The notes below the pieces were generated by a model, which worked only from the letters and a program-made list of their open reading frames with translations, searched no databases and was not told the DNA's origin. A DNA stretch of 64,000 bases, taken from contig JALHRQ010000012.1 of the NCBI GenBank assembly GCA_022841375.1, positions 49,326 to 113,325 on the forward strand, given 5' to 3'. Position numbers and translations under genes: made by a program. Shown here piece by piece: positions 45,101-52,676 of the stretch. The stretch comes from Burkholderiales bacterium (GTDB lineage Bacteria > Pseudomonadota > Gammaproteobacteria > Burkholderiales > SG8-41). How positions within the stretch are numbered: position 1 is the first letter of the stretch; each line of letters starts with the position of its first letter.

Positions 45101-48100
45101 CTGGGGTGACGAGGGCGACGATACGCTGATGGGCGGCGCTGGCAACGATTCTTTGGTCGGCAGGGAAGGCAATGACTCGCTGGATGGTGGTGCCGGCAAC
45201 GATGCCTACGACGGCGGCGCCGGCGCTGACCGCTATCACTTCGGCGCCGGCAGCGGGCGTGACGAGCTGGAGGCCGACAGCGAAGACATTATTGTCGCTG
45301 CGGAGTCGCTGACTGCGGAGGATTTGATTGTTTCGCAGTTCGGCTTGAATCTGTCGATCGGTGTCCGCGGTACTGCTGACCAGATCGAGATCTACGACTG
45401 GTTTGACAACCCGGATGCCAGGGTGGCCGGGCTGGAGTTTTCTGACGGCACATTGCTGAATGCGAATGATCTGGAGGCCATGGCGGAAACCGCGCTGGCA
45501 ACCCCGGATGATGATCGCATTGGCGGCAGCAACGCCGCCGATATTCTCGATGGCCTTTCCGGCAATGACGAGATCTACGGTAATGATGGCGACGATGTCG
45601 TTGCCGGTAGCGATGGCGATGACTGGATGGACGGCGGCAGCGGCATCGATATCCTGCGTGGAGGCGCCGGGCTTGACCAGGTTCGCGGCGAGGACGGCGC
45701 TGGCGTGCTGGATGGTGGTGCCGATGATGACGATCTGTATGACGGTTTTGGTCGCCAGTTCATCGCGGGCGGCAGCGGCAACGACTACGTCGGTGTTTAC
45801 GGCGACTACTCGGTCATCGCCTTCAACCCCGGCGACGGTGCCGATACCGTTTACGCCGCCGCTGCGCTGACGCTGTCGATCGGCGGGAGCATCGGTGTCG
45901 CCGATCTCACGCTGTCACTGGATGACGAGAGTGATGATCTGATCCTCTCAATTGGTGCAAGCGACAGCATTCGCCTGACCCGGCAGTACGAGGTAGACAC
46001 GCAGGCCTGGCCGCCGATTACGCTGCAACTGTTCGGCTCGGCCCATCTTTATGATTTCAACGGCGCCATCGCGGCGCTTTATAACCACAGCGATACCGTG
46101 CTGGCCCTGGGCGAGGTGTTGCCCGCGCTGGAGTTTGAATCCAGCGAATCGTTTGGTCTGGGCGGCCAGTTGGCCCAGCAGTATCAACTGCATGGAAATC
46201 TTGAAGGGCTGACCGACGCGGAAATGCGCGCCATCGTCAGCGCTGCGGATTTTGGTGTTGCCCTGCAGCCGCTGGCTTCAGGCCTGACCTTGATCGGCAC
46301 TGAATTCGCCGACACGCTGACCGGCGGCCCCGGCAATGACTGGATCGACGGTCTTGCAGGGGCTGACCGCATGCTCGGTGGCGAAGGCGACGATCACTAC
46401 ACGGTGGATCAAACCGGCGATGTCGTTGTTGAGTTGTCGCAGCAAGGTCATGACGTGGTGAGCAGCGGCGCGACCTACACACTGGCCGCTGAAGTGGAAG
46501 ACCTGGTGCTGACCGGAACCGTCAACCTGAACGGCACCGGCAATGCGCTGGCCAACACCATCACCGGCAACGCCGGGGCGAATCGTCTGGATGGCAAGGC
46601 CGGGGCGGACGTATTGGCGGGTGGCGCCGGGAACGACACATATCTTATTGATAATGAACAAGAAATTATCATCGAGCTGGCGGATGAGGGCACCGACACC
46701 GTGCAAAGCCCCTTCGATTTCACGCTCGCCGAACATTTTGAAAATCTGACGCTGACCGGCGCTGCGGTATCCGCAACGGGTAACGCCGCCGTTAATCGCC
46801 TGACCGGCAACGCGCTCAGCAACGTGCTGCTGGGGCTCGACGGCAATGACGTGCTCAACGGCGCTGCCGGCGCGGATACGCTGATCGGTGGTGCGGGCAA
46901 CGACACTTACGTGGTGGATCACAGCAGCGATCAAGTGATTGAGCTTGCCGCTGAAGGGCTGGATATGATCCAGACCACCATCAGTTACGGCCTGGCAGTG
47001 GAGGTCGAGAACCTGACGCTGACAGGAACGGCGGCGATTAACGGCACCGGCAACATTCTGGGCAACCGCCTCACCGGCAACGCCGCCGCCAATACGCTGA
47101 GCGGGATGGAAGGCAATGACATCATCGACGGCAAGGCGGGCGCAGATTTGCTCATCGGTGGCGCCGGCAACGACATTTATTACGTCGATCAGTCCGATGA
47201 TGCCTTGCTTGAACTTGCTGATGAAGGTCTGGATCTGGTCAACAGTTCAGCGACCTTTACGCTGTCAGCCGAAGTCGAGAATCTGACCCTGACCGGAACG
47301 GCGATGATCAATGGCACGGGTAATGCCGGCGCCAACAAGCTGACCGGCAACACAGCGGATAACCTTCTCGAAGGCCTGGGCGGCAATGACGTGCTCGATG
47401 GCAAGGCAGGTGCCGATACCTTGGCGGGTGGCGCCGGCGATGACCTTTATGTCGCAGACCAGACGGGCGATATTGTTGTTGAAGCGGCAGATGAAGGTAT
47501 CGACACCGTGCAAAGCGCGGTGAGCTGGACTCTGGGCGGGCATGTCGAAAATCTCACGCTGACGGGCGCGGCTCTGGTCAACGGCACCGGCAACGCAGCC
47601 GACAATACACTCACCGGCAATAACGTTGCCAACCTGCTCACAGGTCTTGAAGGTAATGACTGGCTGGATGGCAAGGGTGGCAACGACACGTTGACCGGCG
47701 GCGCCGGCGACGATATTTACGTGGTGGCGCAGTCAGGCGATGTCATCGTGGAGCTGGCGGCTGAAGGGGAGGACACGGTGCGCTCAGGCATTACCTGGAC
47801 CCTCGGTGAACACCTCGAGCATCTGGTGTTGACCGGAACCGCCGGCATTCGCGGTACCGGCAATACGCAAGCCAACACGCTCACCGGCAACAGCGGCAAC
47901 AATCAGCTGGACGGTCTGGCCGGTGCCGACCTGATGATCGGTGGTGCGGGCAACGATACCTATCTGGTGGATGATGCTGGCGATCAAGTCGCTGAACTGG
48001 CCGGTGAAGGCATTGATCTCGTCAAATCGTCGGTGATTTACAGCCTTGCCGCTGAAGTTGAAAACCTGACGCTGACCGGCACCTCGGCGATCAACGGCAC

Positions 48101-49544
48101 CGGCAATACGCTGAACAATGTCATCACTGGCAACTCTGCAGCCAATACGCTAACCGGCGGCGCGGGCAATGATGCGCTCAATGGTGGTGCCGCGGCAGAC
48201 ACCCTGATCGGTGGTGTCGGCGACGATTTCTACACCGTCGATAACGCGGGCGACGCAGTGATCGAGCTGGATGGCGAAGGTGTGGATACCGTCAATTCGT
48301 CGCTGAATTACACCCTGACCGACGCTGTGGAAAATCTGGCACTGACCGGCAGCGCCAACCGCAACGGCACCGGCAACGCGCTGGACAACACGATCGCCGG
48401 CAATCGCGGCATCAATATCCTGAACGGCATGGCCGGCAACGACCTGCTTGCTGGTGGGCAGGGTAATGACACTTACCGTTTTGATCTCAACTTTGGCCGC
48501 GACGTGATTGCCGAGGATGATGCGACGGCCGGCAATCTGGACCGCATACAGTTCGGCGCGGGGATCGCGGCGTCGGATATTTCACTCGGTCGCTTCAACG
48601 ATGACCTCGTTGTCCATACCGCCGACAACCAGCACAGCATCCAGGTGATGGATTGGTTTGCCGGCGATGCGCACAAAGTGGAGCGCATCGAATTCGCCAA
48701 TGGCGTGTTCTGGGACACGGCAATCATCGAGTCGACGGCGATGCAGGTGGTCGACATGCCCGGACTGCTGCGCGGCAACGACAGCGCTTCCTCATTACTG
48801 GGGCAGATCGGCAACACCATCCTCGAAGGCAATGGCGGCAGTGATGTGCTGAGCGACGGCGATGGCAATAATCTCTACTCCGGCGGTACCGACGATGATG
48901 TCGTCACTGGCGGCGCCGGCAATGACCTGTTTGCGGGCGGCAGTGGCAACGACACGCTGATCACCGGCGGCGGCAGCAATATCATCGCTTACAACGCCGG
49001 CGGCGGCGTTGATACCGTGTATGCCGATGCCGGCGCGGAAAACACCCTGTCGCTGGGCGGCGGGCTGCAGTATGCGGATCTTTCGCTGTCGCGCGACAGC
49101 AACGATCTGGTGCTCAACACCGGTGCTGACGACAAGATCATTCTTAAAGACTGGTATGCCGGCAACAGCAGCCTGCTCAATCTGCAGGTCATTCTAGATG
49201 CCACTGACGCGTTTGATGCCGATGCCGCTGATCCACTTTACAACCGGCGGGTGCATAACTTTGACTTTCTCGGCATGGTCAGTGCCTTCGATGCGGCGCA
49301 TGCGGTTAATCCGGGGTTGAGTCAGTGGGCGCTGGGCGATGCACTGACGCAATATCACTTGTCAGGGGCGGATGACGCTGCGCTGGGTGGCGATCTGGCG
49401 TACTGGTATGCGCGCAACGGCGGCTTCACCGGCATCGGTGTGGCTTCGGCACAGCAGATCATCGGTGCGCCGGGGTTCGGGGCGGAGGCGCAGGGCTTGC
49501 GCGAGTTCTCCGGTCTGCAGGAAGGCCTGGTCCGTCTGAGCTAG
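39168..49544 (+). CDS. Giant lipase-RTX protein (3458 aa), probable type I secretion substrate
   Basis: The N-terminal ~350 residues form a class 3-type lipase domain with nucleophile Ser175 in VTGYSLGGHLA. RTX nonapeptide blocks (GGxGxDxLx) occur around residues 615-650, 825-1130, 1240-1365, 1675-1740, 1955-2020, 2120-2210, 2375-3100 and 3195-3275, and would fold on calcium outside the cell. Residues 2399-3098 are eight tandem units of 81-90 aa. A module of about 165 residues, normally C-terminal, occurs twice (about 2215-2375 and 3272-3450), suggesting fusion or duplication of two RTX proteins. There is no signal peptide; export is by a type I system whose adaptor is the next gene. Confidence 0.9.
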   Translation: MTVTAQQLTSFLLAQFAAESYFDGITGSAPELLPRRLRLGSNNFAVVGDTDTVSRDVSLTGYTRMTDAQIAQFVERYDIVDHLPNTITGFSATLLRDKLDNRYVLSFRSTEYPNENEGGDWRRDGLNGANGEIGNFGFAYAQIADMEAYYQQIVKPLITDPDLGIVGDFAVTGYSLGGHLATVFAESHQTDPGFLQAYTFNAPGHAAISGDMADLVSQVYQALSAPGVDALLRSGASGESIYGEGNFYTAANGIRAALQTFAGNPSGVNIATEGIAQNLAGGKIVQVFGRADTSDSTWVANSGVYSSNKVELFIEDQPDVQGLGPITVLDGLTGVRSKFGTTHSITLIADTLAVMTALQKLEPALTSEVMRAIFSAGSNERGIGLLLSNGISEGGSLEQVVGALARLFGIDIASVVTANNGDRKDGQLQRDDNGGGFGNWLNRNIFYAALNAISTAAGNAANYQIEALAGMPLADIIAAAGETSAKGIASRYALKEGNPFAVIRDEVLYATHKTGANAGALDLYSFSNPAGTLTAAWIQDRADFVTRLGYYNTQNARYDLTKSSENPGDLGDATAIQYDSEDVIWSDTASNLKIQRGTTTGNTRHVGFGDDTANLLNRSDSNADRLYAGGGADLLVGRGGDDYLEGGTGIDLYEYDAARKGLLTTTPDGHDTVLDVDGKGILRYQYVDAEGDMQSTALAGIAIKEPDGKWKTPDGRFVLEQAGADLKVSFGAAVDGSITIRDFDFTKAATDGYFGIRLINAPRAPLSNWTQLLVGDFEPLDSNPNVEGIQDEHDQLGNVVVGSTPDPGRADHLYGDRLGDVTSPGEKIEGGAGNDWIESDAGSALLGEGRGAGNVDWVQGGAGRDVIIAGAGNDYVESGGNGFYFDEIGGDVVDAGDGDDTVFADLAVSIQEVIVSGELAIGTGMKGEFLYGGAGSDWIVGAIDNDVIQGGVGSDLLIGGAGDDVIDGDLPLWATALDWVVNRQVVISRANITDYIVDFVGVAGQVVGVDDGDADVLYGGAGADWIYGRGGDDYIDGGRDNDVLIGGAGLDVLIGGIGNDILRGGSGGIFSLDGDADYLDGGVGDDILEGDGSDDVLIGGVDKDTLRGGDGNDILIGGQGDDVLVGGAGGDIYFYNRGDGEDVIVDVPATGDANDRSILAFGDDISSSNIKFRLGSLMIDLGPSDPENPLAGNDRIHFAGFNPTDPRANQVLSEIRFADGSVMTYDDILAQGFDLDGTAGDDIIDGTGVTDRINGFAGNDDIAAYDGDDVIDAGDGDDIVDAGAGNDAVTGGLGNDEVMAFAGNDTVYGGDGSDLIDGGDGNDVLDGGADADRLAGGQGADQLSGGNGDDRLDGGAGNDVLAGGAGGDAYLLYGGINTDTVSDGHGGETNIVEIVGGLTADAVTARRDGDTVRVSLKGLDDGLVIADYYSRPQDWVLRDATGAETTLDPLIDQPDPGAGDVVSRLWAETRSGQLARSVGRAYSIGWQPVGGYVFNSLAEDAYLQATTQTTTETFTRVLPPQEVIGQNVTHESGEQLLSYGRWFQSAVETGQQISDDALIHGASSLSQLENIVDAQLTLRRDRNLLNLQNFSSSQTGNIVSYDTGTEVVLASVRYDYEGQSYNRLARASYAPYTGPEHIPLGLINGNQARVSVQQFIDRRLVVNEIVAGASDNTIVVSGGDEFFGLVTLVDAGSGNDIISGSGFARGSLFFGNAGNDIISGTGSTLIGGDGADQLSGEGGTRFVYTATEAGIDEISENSIYTNSYIDWYYRGQGISNWQVRAEHGGEYEVAVEGDGFSHRYFPTYEAALEQYPEATITFIEALPELPIVLRNDKAALSSLTAAGVLAQDSILFGPDVTLDDLTLTVAANDELQGYADQPLSGGGMLSVGWGDAGFDVAVPDLNFGFTGELGSYRLSEGVEIFEFSDGVRYTLDELLAQAAVRYEFGDGRLYQTGTQGNDVLFGGFNNDTLNGRDGDDFVWGDEGDDTLMGGAGNDSLVGREGNDSLDGGAGNDAYDGGAGADRYHFGAGSGRDELEADSEDIIVAAESLTAEDLIVSQFGLNLSIGVRGTADQIEIYDWFDNPDARVAGLEFSDGTLLNANDLEAMAETALATPDDDRIGGSNAADILDGLSGNDEIYGNDGDDVVAGSDGDDWMDGGSGIDILRGGAGLDQVRGEDGAGVLDGGADDDDLYDGFGRQFIAGGSGNDYVGVYGDYSVIAFNPGDGADTVYAAAALTLSIGGSIGVADLTLSLDDESDDLILSIGASDSIRLTRQYEVDTQAWPPITLQLFGSAHLYDFNGAIAALYNHSDTVLALGEVLPALEFESSESFGLGGQLAQQYQLHGNLEGLTDAEMRAIVSAADFGVALQPLASGLTLIGTEFADTLTGGPGNDWIDGLAGADRMLGGEGDDHYTVDQTGDVVVELSQQGHDVVSSGATYTLAAEVEDLVLTGTVNLNGTGNALANTITGNAGANRLDGKAGADVLAGGAGNDTYLIDNEQEIIIELADEGTDTVQSPFDFTLAEHFENLTLTGAAVSATGNAAVNRLTGNALSNVLLGLDGNDVLNGAAGADTLIGGAGNDTYVVDHSSDQVIELAAEGLDMIQTTISYGLAVEVENLTLTGTAAINGTGNILGNRLTGNAAANTLSGMEGNDIIDGKAGADLLIGGAGNDIYYVDQSDDALLELADEGLDLVNSSATFTLSAEVENLTLTGTAMINGTGNAGANKLTGNTADNLLEGLGGNDVLDGKAGADTLAGGAGDDLYVADQTGDIVVEAADEGIDTVQSAVSWTLGGHVENLTLTGAALVNGTGNAADNTLTGNNVANLLTGLEGNDWLDGKGGNDTLTGGAGDDIYVVAQSGDVIVELAAEGEDTVRSGITWTLGEHLEHLVLTGTAGIRGTGNTQANTLTGNSGNNQLDGLAGADLMIGGAGNDTYLVDDAGDQVAELAGEGIDLVKSSVIYSLAAEVENLTLTGTSAINGTGNTLNNVITGNSAANTLTGGAGNDALNGGAAADTLIGGVGDDFYTVDNAGDAVIELDGEGVDTVNSSLNYTLTDAVENLALTGSANRNGTGNALDNTIAGNRGINILNGMAGNDLLAGGQGNDTYRFDLNFGRDVIAEDDATAGNLDRIQFGAGIAASDISLGRFNDDLVVHTADNQHSIQVMDWFAGDAHKVERIEFANGVFWDTAIIESTAMQVVDMPGLLRGNDSASSLLGQIGNTILEGNGGSDVLSDGDGNNLYSGGTDDDVVTGGAGNDLFAGGSGNDTLITGGGSNIIAYNAGGGVDTVYADAGAENTLSLGGGLQYADLSLSRDSNDLVLNTGADDKIILKDWYAGNSSLLNLQVILDATDAFDADAADPLYNRRVHNFDFLGMVSAFDAAHAVNPGLSQWALGDALTQYHLSGADDAALGGDLAYWYARNGGFTGIGVASAQQIIGAPGFGAEAQGLREFSGLQEGLVRLS
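46362..48463 (+). repeat. Eight tandem ~265-bp coding repeats in the RTX gene
   Basis: Each unit encodes A-D-x-L-x-GGAGND-x-Y-x-VD, then x-ELA-x-EG-x-D-x-V-x-S, VENLTLTG, NGTGN, N-x-LTGN and GND-x-LDGKAG. Units are 81-90 codons; six-residue length steps come from gain or loss of one GND-x-LDG turn. DNA similarity is high enough to allow recombination and copy-number change. Confidence 0.85.
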
Positions 49545-49551
49545 GCTCGCG

Positions 49552-50925
49552 ATGGCTATCCGCGATCACTGGACAATGACTGAAGTCACGCCACGGGACT
49601 TCGCGCCATTGCTGTTGCGCATCCAGCACTCGCCGCCGTCGCCGTTGGCCGGTTGGCTGATGAAAGTCCTGCTGTTGTTTTTTGCGCTGCTGCTGCTTTG
49701 GGCGTGCGTAGGCCGGCTCGATATTGTGGCAGTGGCCACCGGCAAGCTGGTGCCGCAATCCTATTTGCGCATTGTGCAGCCGCTGGAGCACGGCATCGTC
49801 AAGGACATCCTCGTTCGTGAGGGGGAGCGGGTGCAGCAAGGCCAGGTGCTGATGCGCATGGATTCCCGGCTGACCGATGCCGACCGCCGTGTGGTGGATA
49901 ACGAACTTAAGTTAAAGCGCCTGCAGTTGCGACGCATCGACGCCGAGATGAAGGGCATGGCGATCACACGTCAGTCCGGTGATGACGCCGCTTTGCTGTC
50001 TCAGGTGGACGCCCAGCACCGCGCGCGCCGTCAGGCCCATCAAGATGCGGTCGATAGCGAAAAAGCCATGCTGACCAAGGCGCAGCAGGATCTGAAAGCC
50101 GCGCAGGAGATCGAGGCCAAACTCAAAAAGACGGTGCCCATGCACAAGGAAACCGCCGATGGCTGGGCGCAGCTGGCAAAGGAGGGGTTTGCCGGCAAGC
50201 TGCTGGCGCAGGATCGCATGCGCTTGTATATCGAAAGCGCACAGGATCTAAAGGCGCAGACCGAAACCGTGGAAAGCCTGCGCGCGACCATCGCGCAGGC
50301 CGAAAAACGCCTGGCGCAAATTACTTCCAATTACCGGCAGCAGTTGCAGAACGAACGCATCGAGACTGCGGCGCAGACCCAGCGGCTGGAAGAGGAGCTC
50401 GGCAAACACGTGCATCGCACGGAATTGATGGAACTGCGCGCGCCGCAAGCCGGCATTGTCAAAGATCTGGCGACGCACACCGCCGGTACCGTGGCCGCGC
50501 CGGGCACCATCCTGATGACGCTGGTGCCGCAAGGTGAGCCGCTGATGGCGGAGGTGTGGGTCAGCAATGACGATGTCGGCTTCGTGCGCAAAGGCCAGCC
50601 GGTCAAGGTCAAACTGTCGACCTTTCAGTTCCAGAAATACGGCATGGTCGAGGGCAGCGTCCGCCAGGTCAGCGCGGATGCCAGCGAGAATCAGGGTGCC
50701 GGGGCGGCATCGGTGGAAATCGGCCGCAACCGGACGGCGATGCCGCTGACTTACAAAACCATCATTGATATGGGTTCACAGGAACTGGTCACGCAAGGGG
50801 TGCGCCATGCGTTGACGCCGGGCATGCAGGTCGCGGCGGAAATTCATCTCGGGACGCGCACCGTGCTGGATTATCTGCTGTCGCCGGTCACCAAGGCGTT
50901 TCATGAGGCGGGGCGGGAGCGGTAG
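49552..50925 (+). CDS. HlyD-family type I secretion membrane-fusion protein
   Basis: A 457-aa adaptor linking the inner-membrane ABC exporter to a TolC-type channel. It has one membrane helix (about 35-53), a lipoyl-like half motif (IVQPLEHGIVKDILVREGERVQQGQVL), a long coiled coil (about 110-290) and the second half motif plus beta-barrel (APQAGIVKDLATHTAGTVAAPG, EVWVSNDDVGFVRKGQPVKVKL). It begins 7 bp after the RTX gene, so it exports that protein. The ABC ATPase and outer-membrane gene are absent nearby. Confidence 0.92.
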   Translation: MAIRDHWTMTEVTPRDFAPLLLRIQHSPPSPLAGWLMKVLLLFFALLLLWACVGRLDIVAVATGKLVPQSYLRIVQPLEHGIVKDILVREGERVQQGQVLMRMDSRLTDADRRVVDNELKLKRLQLRRIDAEMKGMAITRQSGDDAALLSQVDAQHRARRQAHQDAVDSEKAMLTKAQQDLKAAQEIEAKLKKTVPMHKETADGWAQLAKEGFAGKLLAQDRMRLYIESAQDLKAQTETVESLRATIAQAEKRLAQITSNYRQQLQNERIETAAQTQRLEEELGKHVHRTELMELRAPQAGIVKDLATHTAGTVAAPGTILMTLVPQGEPLMAEVWVSNDDVGFVRKGQPVKVKLSTFQFQKYGMVEGSVRQVSADASENQGAGAASVEIGRNRTAMPLTYKTIIDMGSQELVTQGVRHALTPGMQVAAEIHLGTRTVLDYLLSPVTKAFHEAGRER

Positions 50926-51097
50926 TAGGGGAATGATATTTTATAAGTATTTGTTTTATAATGAAATTATATCTTCCGCAATCAAAAAATCCTCATTATT
51001 CTGCACGGTGACTGTCACCGTGGATGCGTTCCGCCGGTGCTCTACTTCCAACAAACATTCCATTGACGGAATATTCCATTGAGGTTATATTTTTGTC
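50926..51097. promoter_or_regulatory. Intergenic region with hairpin and toxin-antitoxin operator-like repeats
   Basis: Contains an AT-rich block (50938-50970), a perfect hairpin CACGGTGA/TCACCGTG (51004-51022) and, close to the next gene, the palindrome GGAATATTCC (51068-51077) flanked by direct repeats TTCCATTGA (51057-51065, 51074-51082). The last elements are a plausible autoregulatory operator for the following toxin-antitoxin pair. Confidence 0.45.
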
Positions 51098-51463
51098 ATG
51101 CTTTGGAGCGTTGAATACACCGACGAGTTTGGTGAATGGTGGTCTGGCCTTTCCGAAGCGGAGCAAGAGTCCCTGGATGTGTCAGTGCGGTTGCTGGAAG
51201 AGCGGGGACCGCAATTAGGGTTTCCGCACAGCAGCGGAATTAACAGGTCGAAGCACGGGCACATGCGGGAATTGAGAACGCAGCACGAAGGTCGTCCGTA
51301 CCGGACGCTCTATGCTTTTGATCCGAGACGATCAGCGGTTTTGCTGATTGGCGGAGATAAAACAGGAGATGACCGCTGGTATGACACCTTCGTTCCCGTT
51401 GCTGACGGATTGTATGACGAGCATCTTGAGCAACTTCGAAGGGAAGGGCTGATTGATGGCTAA
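51098..51463 (+). CDS. RelE/ParE-superfamily (gp49/HigB-like) toxin
   Basis: A 121-aa toxin of the phage-derived gp49/HigB-like group: EYTDEFGEWWSGLSEAEQESL at the start, HGHMRELRTQHEGRPYRTLYAFDPRRSAVLLIGGDKTGD in the core, and DTFVPVADGLYDEHL at the end. It overlaps the antitoxin gene by 8 bp. It is toxin-first, followed by an XRE antitoxin, as in HigBA-like pairs. Confidence 0.88.
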   Translation: MLWSVEYTDEFGEWWSGLSEAEQESLDVSVRLLEERGPQLGFPHSSGINRSKHGHMRELRTQHEGRPYRTLYAFDPRRSAVLLIGGDKTGDDRWYDTFVPVADGLYDEHLEQLRREGLIDG

Positions 51464-51791
51464 GAAATTTTCAGAACTGCGGGCAAAGATGTCGCCCGAA
51501 TCCCGTGCGCGCGCTGAAGTCAAAGCGAAAATCTTGCTTGCTGAAATGCCGCTCAACGAATTGCGCCAGGCTCGAGGCTTGTCACAAAAGATGCTGGCAG
51601 AAGTTCTGCACGTCCAGCAGCCGTCCATTGCAAAGATCGAGAAGCGCACGGATATGTACATCTCGACGCTGCGCAGCCATATCGAGGCGATGGGCGGCCA
51701 ATTGGAGGTCGTGGCGCGGTTCCCGGATGGCGTGGTGAAAATCAGCAACTTTGCCGAGCTGGATGTTGCTGTTAACGGCAAGGCGGGGTAA
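51456..51791 (+). CDS. XRE-family antitoxin
   Basis: A 111-aa antitoxin from ATG 51456, which lies inside the toxin's last codons. The HTH is NELRQARGLSQKMLAEVLHVQQPSIAKIEKR, followed by YISTLRSHIEAMGGQLEVVARFPDG, the usual ending of this antitoxin group. It neutralises the preceding toxin and should repress the operon. Confidence 0.9.
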   Translation: MAKKFSELRAKMSPESRARAEVKAKILLAEMPLNELRQARGLSQKMLAEVLHVQQPSIAKIEKRTDMYISTLRSHIEAMGGQLEVVARFPDGVVKISNFAELDVAVNGKAG

Positions 51792-51840
51792 CTGAAGTTA
51801 CCGTGGTCATCGCTTTTATGGCTTGATCATTGTTGCGGGC

Positions 51841-52551
51841 TTACCACTCAATCGTATAACCATGCTGATCGATAAACGTCCCATTGCGTGACGCATCCAG
51901 CGCATCGATCACCGCCAGCAACTTTGCGGCAGAGATTTCAGGGGTCTGCACTTCCAGCCCGGTTTTGGCGAAGCGCTGGGTGAACGACGTATCCACCGTG
52001 CCCGGATGCAAGGCCACGCAGATCGCGGCCGGGTTGTTGCGCCGGAGTTCGACGGCTGCTGTGCGCACGAACTGGTTCAACGCGGCTTTGGAGGCGCGGT
52101 AGCTGTACCAGCCGCCGAGCTGGTTGTCGGCAATGCTGCCGACGCGTGCGGACAATGTGGCGAACACACTTTTGCTTTCGCGCGGCAACAGCGGCAGAAA
52201 ATGTTTCATCAGCAGTGCCGGGCCGATGGCGTTGATCTGGAAGGCGCGGGCCATGTTCTGCGGGTCGAGCTGGCGCCAGCTTTTTTCAGCGATGCAGCCA
52301 TCGTCGGCAAGGGCGCCGGTGGCGTCGATGATGGTGCGGATGGGCTGTCCGCTTTGGGTTGCCGTAGCAGCAGCGGCGGCGATGCTGGGTTCATCGGTCA
52401 GGTCGAAGGGGTGGGGGCCGCTGCGGCTGAAGGCGATGACTTCGGAATAACGCGGATTCTGGTTTAACGCTGCAACGAGTGCGCTGCCGATGCCGCCGCT
52501 GGCGCCAAATACGATGGCGATGCCAGTTGAGTCTGGAGTGGTCGGGGTCAT
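51841..52551 (-). CDS. Short-chain dehydrogenase/reductase (C-factor-like)
   Basis: A 236-aa SDR enzyme with cofactor motif FGASGGIGSAL near the N terminus and catalytic YRASK (Y-x3-K), with a serine in TLSARVGSI upstream. It resembles the C-factor/CsgA-like SDR group. It is divergent from a MerR regulator with a palindrome between them, an arrangement seen in light- or stress-inducible loci. Substrate unknown. Confidence 0.85.
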   Translation of the reverse strand: MTPTTPDSTGIAIVFGASGGIGSALVAALNQNPRYSEVIAFSRSGPHPFDLTDEPSIAAAAATATQSGQPIRTIIDATGALADDGCIAEKSWRQLDPQNMARAFQINAIGPALLMKHFLPLLPRESKSVFATLSARVGSIADNQLGGWYSYRASKAALNQFVRTAAVELRRNNPAAICVALHPGTVDTSFTQRFAKTGLEVQTPEISAAKLLAVIDALDASRNGTFIDQHGYTIEW

Positions 52552-52631
52552 GAACTGAATGGTTCCATAGTTTTGTCCAGGATAGACTGAACAATATTAA
52601 GTGGATGTCCCGGAATCGTCGGCTTGATGGC

Positions 52632-52646
52632 GTACACAACCTGTAC
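52632..52646. promoter_or_regulatory. Palindrome GTACA-N5-TGTAC in the SDR/MerR divergent region
   Basis: A perfect 5-bp inverted repeat with a 5-bp spacer, 31 bp before the MerR ATG and between divergent genes. TGTAC-type half-sites fit binding by MerR-family CarH/LitR-like regulators. This is a pattern-based inference. Confidence 0.5.
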
Positions 52647-52676
52647 AGTAATCATTCAACAGGGAACGCTGAAGCC

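Noticed and set aside
46362..48463. Regular repeats considered as a CRISPR array
   Set aside because: The repeats are in frame within a protein, about 265 bp long and without unique spacers.
39867..49204. Many minus-strand and alternate-frame open frames inside the giant RTX gene
   Set aside because: They are artefacts of the glycine/aspartate-rich repeats, which lack stop codons in other frames.
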